Position numbers and translations under genes: made by a program. A stretch of DNA of 64,000 nucleotides from Pseudomicrostroma phylloplanum (Eukaryota > Basidiomycota > Exobasidiomycetes > Microstromatales). The DNA lies in the NCBI GenBank assembly GCA_039545275.1, contig BCHS01000004.1, positions 490,978 through 554,977 on the forward strand, in the 5' to 3' direction. Position 1 is the first letter of the stretch. Each line of letters starts with the position of its first letter. Positions 42,401 to 52,417 of this stretch are shown here, in pieces. The notes under the pieces were generated by a model, which saw nothing but the letters and a program-made list of their open reading frames with translations, was not told where the DNA came from and searched no databases.

Positions 42401-44830
42401 CCATGCGCTCGATGTCGGCGACAGAGCGAGCGGTAGCAAGGGCAGCAACAGAATCTTTGCCGGCCTCCTCGCCGCTCTTTTCTCCAGTGACAGCAGCTTC
42501 TTGAGCGTCGAGCTTAGCCTCCTCGGTGACGATGTCTTTGTTGGCAGAAGCCGGAGCAGCGGCAGCAGCCTCCTTCTCAGCAGTCTTGTCCGCTGCAGCC
42601 TCCGCCTCTTTGCGGGCAGCTTGTTCCTTGGCAGTTTGCTCTTCTGCAGCAGCAGCCTCAGCAGCGGCCTTCTCACGGGCAGCATTCTCTTGGGCCTCTG
42701 CAGCTTCCCGGGCTACCTTCTCCTTCTTCTCTGCTTCCTCCTTGGCGGCCCGCTCCTTCTCCTCTGCTTCTTTACGAGAGGCAGCTTCCGCTTCGGCTGC
42801 TTTGCGGGCTGCGGCCTCTTCCTCCTCGCGCTTCTTGGCGGCCTCAGCATCAGCAGCCACCTTCTTCTGGCGCTCCTCTTCGGCAACAGCAGCTGCCTTC
42901 TTTGCCTCCTCGTCAGCAGCTTCACGCTCCTTTGCAGCGGCAGCTGCGGCTCTGTCCTGTTTGTTCTTGTCGGCAAGAGCCCTGACTCTGGCCTGGAAGC
43001 CCTCAACTGTCTCAATGTTCTTTGCCTCAGTCCTGGGCGCCTTCGTTTGAGCGGGCGAGTCGCTGCGCACTGGCAGGGTCGGCCTGTTAGTAGGTGTGGC
43101 AGGGGTAGGGGGTGCAGCAGCGGCAGCTGGCGCTAGAGCAGGAGATGAAGTGCTAGTCGGGGTCGGAGTGATGTTCGTCTTAGGGGCTGCTGGCGCCGGT
43201 GACTTGATATCAATGGCAGCCTTCGTCTCAGGGTTGACGATGCGGATAGCACTGCTAGCTCGCTTGTTGGGTTCAAATTGACGAGCAGCGGGACTCATCA
43301 TCGGGTTCGCACCGGGGCCGGACCCGAACGAGCCCGACGGAGTGTGGGCGTGGTTTCCGTAGCCTCCAGTAGCATTGTGTACGAAAGGCGGAGCTCGGGC
43401 ACCCTGAGGATATCCCATTCCTAGATGACTTGCATGAGGTTGAGGAGAGCTGACGCTGCTCGGCATGCTCGATGGAGAGTAGGGAACAGCGTGAGCTCTG
43501 CTGGACGCCGGAGACGACAGGTTTGCGGGAGTCGAAGGCGCAAGAGAGGCCGAAGAGGGAGGAGGAGCCATAGGCGAAGCAGGCACACGAGGTGACATAT
43601 CCGGCTGCTGCTGTTGGTTCCAGTGGTGACCAGGAGCGCCGTTGTACTGCTGATGGTAGCCATATGCAGACATGTGAGGATAGTACATCTGGTGCTGACC
43701 TTGTGGCTGCCACTGATTTTGACCAGCGCCCATCATCTGCTGCATGCCTGGCGTGTAGCCTCCGATGTGAGGCGAACGGTGCTGCTGCTGCTGGTATTGA
43801 GGCGGACCTCCGTGCTGCTGTTGCTGAGGATGAAACTGAGGCAGGCCTCCAGACGTCGGGGCTCTCAGCTGGTGATTGTATGGCGAAGGCGATTGCTGCG
43901 GCTCAAAAGGCCTAGCTCCGGCATGCTGCGAAGTGGGAGTGGCATTGGCAACGCCTGGCGATCTGGTGCTCGGAGTAGCAGCAGAGTTGGTAGCAGGAGC
44001 GGACAGATTGCGAGATGCTGGAGAAGCATCGACGGTCGGCTCAGTAGGAGCTGCTGTGGAGGCAGAAGTCGGGCCTGAAGGAGTTGCGGGCTCCTGCGCG
44101 GCCGATGCTGGTTGCTTGGGAGCGACCTTATTGCCTCCTCCCTGGAAGAGCTTCTGGAAGTCCATCGGTGGGCGGGGAGTCGACTCTTTGCCGGCAAAGC
44201 CAACGACCTTTTGCTTCGATTCGCTCGAAGAGTCCTTGGCAGCTTCCACCGAACCGAAGAGTGCAGGCTTGTCGCCTTGGAGATGCTCTCCGGAAGTCGG
44301 ATGCACAGCGGGAGAGGACGAGAGGGCTGCACTCGAGTCGTGGACCGATCCAAAGTTGATCCCACCTGGCCCTGCATCGAAAGAAAGAGGGAAGAAGGCT
44401 CGTTAGCCTTTGGTGCCACAACGTAGACTGAAGTCTGCACAGCACATTTCACTCCGCACTCACCTTGTCTTGCGCCACCTGGCGCAGCTTTGGGCATACT
44501 GACAGCAGTCTGCCTCCTTCCGGCTGCTCCATCGACACCGTTGGGTGCGCCTGTGGAGGCAGGATTCAGATTACTCGAGCTGGCGGGTGCAGTACTGGAC
44601 GCCGCCTTGCCACTGCCATTCACCGGTGCAGCTGACCCCGGAGCGGGAGGTGAAGTAGGTGCTCCATTGTTTGCGGCTTGCTGCTTGGACTTTGCTGCTG
44701 CTGCGTAGTTGAAAGCTGGAGGGGTGGCAACGCCTGACGAGGCCTTGCCGGATGCTGAAACGGCTGGAGATTGTGCTGCCGGGGACGCTGCTTGCTGCTT
44801 TTGAGATGAGCCGTCGGTGGAACTGCTCAT
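39495..44830 (-). CDS. eIF4G: Translation initiation factor eIF4G
   Basis: Two exons on the minus strand, 44830-44464 and 44371-39495, joined by a 92-nt GTGAGT...CAG intron in phase 1; 1747 aa. The intron joins GGARQ to GPGGINFGSVHDSSAAL. The N-terminal third is Ala/Pro/Ser/Gln-rich. A long uninterrupted Ala/Glu/Lys tract (roughly residues 560-720) looks like a stable single helix. The eIF4E-binding site YDREFLLQF is near residue 912. The MIF4G domain, which binds eIF4A, is at about 1126-1390 (VKALLNKLTVEKFVSISDQV, LFRKYLLNRCQEDFERGW, RRGLGLVRFIGELYKLQML). A C-terminal MA3-like domain is at about 1597-1745. It is the scaffold of the eIF4F cap-binding complex. Confidence 0.95.
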
Positions 44831-45908
44831 ACTTTATGTATGTGAGGGCGTGGTAGCGCTTCGTGAATGGAGAGGATGTGGTGGTCTAGTTTGAGGCAAG
44901 CGGAACAAATTCTCAGGTCTTTGCTAGGCAATGATCAGAGAAGTATATAGACCGCGACTACAGGATGCAGAGACAATAGCTAGCCCTTGTACAGACTGTC
45001 TGGCAGTTGAAGTGCAGCTGAGGATAGGTAGACGAAAGAAAGTCGTCCAAGGGAGTGTCTGAAGGACAGACGTAGAAGGAAGAGCGAGCTTCGGCGGAGA
45101 AGTCGCTGGTAGAGGCGTTCGAGAGAAGCAAAAGCGACCGACTTTGAGAGGGGCCTAGTCGCTGAAACTGGATGACAGCACTTGGGGAGTTCTGCTCGCA
45201 GATTTTGAGAAGAGGGAGGCGACCGAGATACGGTTTCCCTGCAGCTTCTTCCTGAAGCTCTGCTTCTCCAAAGAGCTCCGAGACGAACACGGAGCGAGAA
45301 AGGAGGAGGAGGGGGGGAGAAGGGGAGAGGAAGACGGTCTGGTGGATTTCAGACCTACTTCTCTACTGTAGATACCTTCTTCTTCTTCTTCCTACGAGGG
45401 GAACAAGTTGGAGGGTCAGGTAATGGTAGCACAAGGGGCAAGCCAGGGCGAGGCCCAGAGCTGAAAATCCCCCACCTGCGAATTCGGAGGCAGACGGCGC
45501 GCAGTCAGTCCACCCAGATTAACCCAGGGCTCCCCTTCCGTTCCGACGGCCGTACAGTGAGCCCTGACTAGACCTGCTGATTTGGCTATGAGCCACGCCG
45601 ACTACGGCCAATGATCCGATATGAGTTACTCTATGTCGTCATCATGAGAGCCATATGCTGCCTTGACTGTGGTTCTGCTGCGACGAAGATGTGCGCGAAA
45701 GGGTGTGAGCATGCGAGCGTGCCGAGGCAGGCAGGGCACACGCTGCGTGATGGTCCGCACGACGCGCTCATCAAAGACTGCCGCCTCCCGCCTTCCGCGC
45801 CTGACCTCGAAGCCGCTCCAGACTGATTAACACCTTCTCCCCATCGCTTGCCAGTGACCTCAGCTGCCAGTGCCGACCTCCCGCTACCGTCTCAGACGAC
45901 CCATCACC
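44831..45908. other. Divergent intergenic region (eIF4G / RFC3)
   Basis: About 1.08 kb. The part next to eIF4G reads CT-rich on its coding strand, with a (TTC)n tract at about 45375-45392, as expected for a long 5' leader. Near RFC3 there is an ACGCG at 45762-45766, an MCB-like core. The minus-strand frame at 44958-45290 has no ATG and looks like leader sequence. Confidence 0.5.
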
Positions 45909-47711
45909 ATGTCTCAAGACGATCACGACGATGAGATGGACAATGGCAACACGTCTGATGTCCCCAATGGCGGCACAGGAGCAGCAGCTTCCTCCTCAAA
46001 GGGCAAAGGCAAGGCTAAGGAGGCCCCTTCGACCTTGGCAGCAGCTCAAGCCAATGCGACAGACAGCGAGGATCTACTACCATGGTGAGCAGACAGAGTA
46101 TGGTCATAGCTAGTGGAGCCTGACTAAACGTCAATCCTCTCTTCTTTACTTGCCTCAGGGTGGAGAAGTACAGGCCAACTACGCTAGAAGATCTCGTTTC
46201 GCATAAAGACATCACAGCCACAGGTGAGCTTCCCATGCTAGCCACGTCGACAGATAATCAGAGCTGATCCCCTTTCGCCGTGTTCTGATACTCCCATGCG
46301 CTCCTGCTCCCAGTCGAGAAGTTCATCGAAAAGAATCGACTTCCACATTTGCTCTTCTACGGGCCTCCCGGAACCGGAAAGACCAGTACCATCTTGGCAA
46401 TGGCACGGAGGATATACGGCGATGAGTGGAAGAAGAACGTCTTGGAGGTGAGTCAGAGAGCCAGAGTGAAAGAATCTGAGCGTCTGCTGAGCGCTGAGCT
46501 GACAACGCCGAATATGCGCGTACTGTAGCTCAATGCTTCGGATGAGAGAGGTATTGAGGTAGTGAGAGAGCAAGTGAAGAGCTTCGCCAGCACTAGGAAT
46601 GTCTTCAGGTGTGTACAACCAGATCTACCTTGAGCCAGGACGTTCCGTTTCTGAGATCCCGTCCCATTTGCACTGGCTCAACAGCTCTACATCAAGCGCA
46701 TACAAGCTCATTGTGCTCGATGAGGCCGACGCAATGACTACAGCAGCGCAGGGAGCGCTTCGGCGAGGTGAGTCTGCCAGATGTGATAAGCAGCCACCTT
46801 GTCAAGAAGTACCAAGCTGAGATCCCTTCCATGCAATCGTCAGTCATCGAGCAGTACACCCGCAACGTGCGCTTCTGCATCATCTGCAACTACGTCAACA
46901 AGATCATCCCAGCCATCCAGTCACGCTGTACTCGCTTCCGTTTCAACCCATTGGAGCTGGATCAGGTAGACGACCGATTGCAGCACGTCATTGAGCGGGA
47001 GAAGTGAGTCATCCAGCCCCGAAGCCGTTGTAGCTTTGCAGAAAGCAGGACCTGATGACCTCTTCTCCTTCTCTCTACTAGCGTGAATCTCACCCAAGAC
47101 GGCAAGGAAGCGCTGCTCAAGCTGTCAAAGGGAGACATGAGGAGAGCTCTCAACGTTCTTCAGGCCTGTCATGCAGCATACGATCGCATCGACGAGGCAG
47201 CAGTGTACAATTGCACAGGTAATCCTTACCCAGCAGATATCGAGACCATTGTCACAAGCATGATGAACGACGAGTTTACTTCTGCGTACCAAAGTGAGTC
47301 ACAGCAAAGCGGCAGACCCATCACACATCGAATAGGAGCATTGACCCGACGTCCACTGTGTTGCTCCCACAGATATCACGACGATGAAAGTCCAGAAGGG
47401 CATGGCGCTAGCAGACATGGTCTCGGGCATCTACGACTTTCTCATGACCCTCAAGCTGCCTGCCGCCAGTCGCGTATACCTGCTAGACCAGCTGGGTCAG
47501 ATCGAGTGAGTGGCAAGAGACTGACAGTAGGCGAGCGTGAGACGATGCGTGAATAGCTCCAACGATGGCTCACAAGCGTCGCTTGTCCTCCCACTTGCTC
47601 AGACATCGTCTTTCCACTGGCGGGTCAGAGCGCATTCAGCTGACGGCCCTGCTTGGAGCGGTCAAGATGGGCGTGCAACTGGCAGACGAACAGCAGAAGA
47701 AGAGAAAGTAG
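45909..47711 (+). CDS. RFC3: Replication factor C subunit 3 (clamp loader; human RFC5)
   Basis: Nine exons: 45909-46084, 46159-46223, 46314-46447, 46529-46608, 46685-46767, 46844-47003, 47082-47293, 47373-47505, 47603-47711; 383 aa. All introns are 74-97 nt. After a disordered N-terminus: WVEKYRPTTLEDLVSHKDI, HLLFYGPPGTGKTSTI (Walker A), ELNASDERGIEVVREQVKSF, LIVLDEADAMTTAAQGALRR (Walker B), QSRCTRFRFNPL (SRC motif), GDMRRALNVLQACH (sensor 2). The C-terminal collar domain ends VQLADEQQKKRK. The DEAD-type Walker B, SRC motif and order identify the Rfc3 (yeast) branch. It loads PCNA onto primed DNA. Intron 4 has a weaker GTGTGT donor. It is tail to tail with the Spc34-like gene, 174 bp away. 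Confidence 0.94.
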
Positions 47712-47885
47712 CAATTGGACGGGCAGACAGGTAGGCAGTGTACCAGGTTGCGAAGCGAAGCGGTAGGTCATCAACAGGGCGACGCATCTTTTCGAGTTCA
47801 GGGCAAAATCACATGTACAACACAAGATCGTCCGGCCGTGACTGGGTACTTGCAGCGTCTCTCCATTGTCTGCCTCTACCGACCC

Positions 47886-49971
47886 TCAGCTGAAGCCGAT
47901 CCTAGCCTTGCCTCCCGCTCGCCTGACGCGCAGCAGCCTCTTAGCAACCAGGGCATACACGGCCTTGGTGGTCAATCCTTCTCCATCCTCCGTCTCACCC
48001 ACTGCCCCTTCAGGACCAGCAGCCCTATCAGCCTGCTCCAGCCCATCAAACCATTCCTTGCCCTTTAGCTTCAGCGCAGGGAAGTCGATGGAGTGCTCGG
48101 GAGGAGGAGAGAGGAGGAGCTGCAGCAGGATCAGAGAGGAGAGACGACTCTGCAGCGTTGGGGCAGCCACGCTGCCTCCCTGTCCAGCGCCGCCAGTCAG
48201 AGTCCCCGATGAGCCCGCGCTCGAGGAAGGAGCGTCGGAGGAGGTGACGGAGCTGGCATCGTCCTTTCTTGCGGCTGGTTGTTCTGAGGAGCCAGCGGCA
48301 CCGCTGCCGCTGCTGCTTGCGGCGATGGATTTGCGCAGGAGGCCGAGGGTGGTGGAGAAGTCGGCTGCTTCGAGGGAAGGGTTGAAGAAGCGGAGGTGCT
48401 CACCAAAGGCGTCCCAGATCTTCTCCGTGAGACGCTCCAGCTCATCTGTCGCTTCTGGGTCACGGGAAGTCTTTTTCTGAGGGGAGGTACGTGTGGGTGT
48501 GGAGCGGGTCGGAGTGCCCGCAGGAGCTGAGGCCGTAGCAGCAGCACCGCCTCGACACGGTGTGCCGGGGGCCTCCGTGCGGGTCCTAGGAGAGGCACTC
48601 GCTGCAGCAGCTGATTTGGCAGCTGCAATCTCCTCCGGCTTCAGGCGAACCGTGACATCGTCTTCTGTGTCTCTGGCTGCGAGCGGAGAGGACGCTGCAG
48701 GAGACGAGGAGGAAGCGATGCCAGCAGGCTTCCTTGCACTGGCAGCACGAGGAGGAGTGGCAGTAGGTGCGACCTTCTTCTTCTTCATCTCCTCAGCAGG
48801 AGAGATGCTGCCCCTCTCTTTGGCACCGGTGGAGAAGACCTTTGCAACGGCTTCCGAGTTGCGGCCAGCTGTGGAGGTCTGCTTGGAGCCGGCGGCAGTA
48901 GCAGCGTTTGCTGGACGTGGGATACCCCTCGCAGCTGGGGGAGCACCACCTGCCAACTTGCGAGCGGCTGTTGAGGCAGAGCCAGCAGTGGAACCAGACC
49001 CGCTGGCTGTGGCTCTCTGACCGGCCAAGGCTCGCTTCTAGAGGTTCCCGATTCGAGGAATAGTGAGACACTGTGAGCCGTTGCGTTTTTGATTCGCTCC
49101 TCGCTCTATGCGCTTGACTCACCTGCTGGAGTAGCTCCTCCCTCATCTCCTCCAAGGCCAGCACCTCCATCTCTTCTCTGTTAAGCTCATCCTTGATTCT
49201 CTGTGCCTTCTCCCTCAGCTCTTTGAGCTTCCTCAACTGCTTCTTCCTCTTCTCCTCCTCAACCTTGACCTTCTCTCCACCTTCAGCTCCATTGCTTAAG
49301 AGTGCCGGCAGCTCTTCCAAGCTCGAGACATCCTCGCCATTCGCGATGCGCGTGAGGACCTCTTCGATCTTGGCAGCCTGGACATTGTTCCCCTCGACTT
49401 GCCCAGCAGACTCGTTGTGCTTCTTGAGGAGGATACGGATGTGCTTGCGATTGCGGGGCAGGCGTTGGTAGTTCTCATTGAGTCGCTGGGCTGCGACGAG
49501 GAGGGCTCGAGCATCGTACTGAGCCATGAGCGCATCACTCGACGCACCTCCAGCAGCTCCGGTAGCGCCCATACCGGACCTAGAGGATGCTCCTCTACCA
49601 CCAGACGTGGCCGTGGTAGACCTGAGAGGCGTGGGGATAGACACGTTCCTCACTTCTGGCTTCCTAGGCACAATCTCCGCCGCGATATCAGCCGCCTCCT
49701 CCTCAACGTCCCTCTTGGCCGCACCCGCGTGCTGCCCATCTTTGCCAGCCTCGTCGAACATTCCACCCACGGGTGGGAAGTGGAAGAGACGCTTCTCAAG
49801 TGGGCTGGTATCGCGGATGAATTGGTCTACGGCCTTGTTGAAGGAGTCGGGCTGCTGAGAGGAGAGATAGGCATTGGTAAAGGGCTGTGGGCTGCCATTG
49901 TTCAGAAGCTGCTCTTGTAGAGAGCGGATGGTGGAGAGGGTATTGGAGAGCGTGGAAAGATGGTAGTCCAT
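47886..49971 (-). CDS. SPC34: DASH complex subunit Spc34-like, with long C-terminal extension
   Basis: Two exons on the minus strand, 49971-49123 and 49037-47886, with an 85-nt GTGAGT...TAG intron in phase 0; 666 aa. The N-terminal block MDYHLSTLSNTLSTIRSLQE ... PFTNAYLSS ... QFIRDTSPLEKRLFHFPP follows the Spc34 pattern (short helix, PP-x-(I)F-x-NA-x-L, LIRD, E-x-x-LF). A strong Glu/Lys/Leu coiled coil at about 200-290 follows, as in Spc34. Yeast Spc34 is 295 aa. Here another ~375 residues follow, mostly Ala/Ser/Pro-rich, with helical islands LERLTEKIWDAFGEHLRFFN and RLSSLILLQLLLSPPPEHSI. The DASH ring couples kinetochores to microtubules. An in-frame ATG at 50124 would add 51 low-complexity residues; 49971 was preferred because the family match starts there. 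Confidence 0.65.
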
Positions 49972-50378
49972 CGTGAGCTGGACACCTGGGGCGCGAGGAC
50001 TAGACGATGATGTGTGATGCCGGGAATGAGGAGAGGTACGGAGGGACGCACAGTCGGCCAGGCATCGCCGAGATGGTGTTGCTTTCGACGCGCCTCGCGA
50101 ATCAGACTCCGACGCACCACTCATCCTCACAAGATCACACACTCGCAAGATCGGTCGCAAGACAGTATTGTTTCGCACTTGCAAGAAGTCGATTGTGACA
50201 GGTGAACATTTGGAAAGAGAGTGATGAGAGGCTCGTGAAAGATAGATGGGTAGCCTCTGAGCGAGGAACAGTCATCGAGAAGATGAGTCCGGCTGCAAAT
50301 GAGGTATCAGTGCACATCAACATATGGCGCGCCCAGCCCCGCGGGCCGCTCAGGAGGAGATGTCGACGCAGAGCAGAT
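49972..50378. other. Intergenic between Spc34-like and secreted glycoprotein genes
   Basis: About 400 bp. It holds the Spc34-like promoter and the 3' end of the secreted-protein gene, both on the minus strand. No further gene or clear motif is seen. Confidence 0.45.
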
Positions 50379-51766
50379 CTACTGGCCACAGTCTACAGGG
50401 TCGTCGCACTGGTCTCCGTCATCGTAACCCCTTCCCTCAGCCTCCATGTCTCGTTCAAGGATGAGCTCGTCTGCCTCGAGGTCGTCCGAGAAAGCCATTG
50501 ACCTTCGGCGAGAATCAGGGAGCTTGCGAGCCTTGCCGCCGTTGAGGCCCTTGAAGTTGTGGCACTTGTACTTGCGAGGAGCCGGGTGCGGCTTGGGCTC
50601 AGGCTTCTCACCCTGATGCCACTGCTTGCCCTTGTATACGCCGGGGATGAGCCCATCGTCGGCATTGCAGTTCTCGAATTTGCCGGCCTCGTACTGACCG
50701 GGGTCGTTCCACTGAGATCCTGTGAGCGGAATCAGCAGGGCGAGGAGGCGGAGAAGCATGTTAATGGGAATTGTGCATCGGTGTACTGTTCACAAGCAGC
50801 GATATACGCACCCATTGTGTCGTACTGGTTGGGACAGTAGTCGTGCTGCTTGTCCATGGCGGGGTTGCAAGCTCGAACGGAGGCCTCGTTGTAGCCAAGG
50901 AACTGGTGCCACTCGTGCGTTCGCACATGCTCGCCAGTCCAAGACCTGCGTGGAAAGATTTGTCATTGAGGTGAGACCGAGGTACTGTACGAGAGCAAGG
51001 CTTGCTTCAATAGACTCACCTGCTGTAGACAAGGGCTCCGACTGGGTTCTGCGTGTTGAGAGCACCATGGGCATCAAGCTCTCCACCCTCATCTTTGGGG
51101 GCGACATTGATCTTGGTGAAGTCACCTACGAGCGAAAGCTGGACGTAGTGAGGAGTCTTCAAGAACGAGGCTCCCGTGATGGTGCCGGGGGGGATCGTTC
51201 GCGTGCCGTAGCCTTCCTTGACACAGTAGCTTACGACGCTGCTCTCAACCTGTGACAAAGTGATGTACAAATATGCTGTGTGAGCCAACGCCGACGTAGG
51301 TCTGGGCAGGTCACAGTGACTTACATCGGAAACCTTGGATCGCTTAGCAGGACCGTAGATGCAGAAGTCCTGGACAGAGTTCACGTAGCTGACGATGGAC
51401 GTGCAAGGGGCTTGTAAGCAAAAAGCAACGATATCGACATCTGCTTGAGCGCTGCTATGAGACTCACAGGTTCTGGCAGTGAGCCTTTGCGTTGGAGTCT
51501 CCATATCGCTTCCTGCAGTCATTGTAGCCCGTTTGGCCATTCTTTGCGTCGCTCTTGCTGCAGTGAATGGGGTAGCAACGGTAGGCGATCCGTTGGTCAG
51601 TAGCAGGTCGTTGGGGGATGAAAGACAGGCACGCAGATGCCTGGGAGGTGATCGTCTCTTGTACTCACGCAGGCAGGTTGTGAGGGGTCTCAAAGTCAGC
51701 CTTGACCGAGGTGACGGAGGCGAAGCCGAGGATGGCGACCAGTGCAAGCTGCTTGAGCATCGTCAT
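50379..51766 (-). CDS. Secreted MAG-like glycoprotein of basidiomycete type
   Basis: Six exons on the minus strand: 51766-51669, 51557-51468, 51388-51325, 51249-51020, 50945-50812, 50719-50379; 318 aa. A signal peptide is clear (MTMLKQLALVAILGFASVTS, then VKA|DFE). After it: KNGQTGYNDCRKRYGD, AHCQN, VNSVQDFCIYGP, VVSYCVKEGYGTRTIPPGTI, FLKTPHYVQLSLVGDFTKIN, GGELDAHGALNTQNPVGALV, FLGYNEASVRACNP, YCPNQYDTMG, FENCNADDGLIPGVYKGKQW. This Cys and Gly pattern is that of the 'macrofage-activating glycoprotein' secreted family in basidiomycetes, whose biochemical role is unknown. Exon 3 was started at the CAG inside ATCGTCAG, because only that acceptor keeps the frame and yields the family 'INS(L/V)DDFC' block. 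Unlike relatives with Ser/Thr or GPI tails, it ends in an acidic tail with two Cys (QCDDPVDCGQ). Confidence 0.82.
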
Positions 51767-52417
51767 GGCTGGTTCTGGAGTACGAGTGGCGAGTAAGTAG
51801 TGGAGGAATAGAGGGTAGAGGTGAGATGGGGAAGAGGATACGAGGAGGAGGGGTTGGAGTGACACTTCAGCAAGGAGTAAAGTAATTCTGGAATCGCCAA
51901 CACAGTCAGGGGCGCCAAGGTACTCGGACCGCGGGGGCAGAGTCCTCCGGGCGCATAGTGGTCTGGATGGGCTGGGCTGAGGTGCCTGGCCTAACAAGGG
52001 GTGATGAGTGAGAGAAGGCGAGGCACAAACGACGAACGACGGACGACGATGGCCATCGCGGGCGCATGTGACTCGCCCCTCGGAGCAGCGAGTCCGGGAA
52101 CCACGGCGCAGCAAGACCCGGGCGCAAAGGGCGTCAGGGGCTGACCCTCGATCGCGGGCGGCTGGCAAGGGGCATACGTTTCATCTCGTGCCTACATCCG
52201 CCCTTCGAGAGAAGCCTATGCAGAGCCGCGAGGAGCGCAGACCGTGATTCTACAAGCACCGTAGCCTTCAGCTTCCCACCAGCTTCATGTCAGTCGGAAG
52301 CACCTCCCACATCACAACGGACTCGCACGCTCATGCTGCGGCAAGTACGGTGCAAATCAGATCAGATTACATACACGATACTAAAGAGGACACCCCACGG
52401 GTGGCCCCTCTCGCCTT
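51767..52417. other. Intergenic, promoter of the secreted glycoprotein
   Basis: About 650 bp between two minus-strand genes (secreted glycoprotein 5' end, AMP deaminase 3' end). No further gene is seen. Frames crossing it are Arg/Pro-rich shadows. Confidence 0.45.

Noticed and set aside
44958..45290. Minus-strand frame of 110 codons upstream of eIF4G
   Set aside because: No ATG start; CT-rich composition fits the 5' leader of eIF4G.
48493..49020. Plus-strand Ala/Val-rich frame of 175 codons
   Set aside because: Antisense to the Ala/Ser-rich tail of the Spc34-like protein.
49972..50184. N-terminal extension of the Spc34-like protein (ATG at 50124)
   Set aside because: Low-complexity Ser/Arg sequence; the family match begins exactly at ATG 49971. 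Kept only as an alternative.
51389..51420. Earlier acceptor (ACAAG) for exon 3 of the secreted glycoprotein
   Set aside because: It would keep a plausible peptide (PCTSIVSY) but is out of phase with exon 2; the ATCGTCAG acceptor restores frame and the family block.
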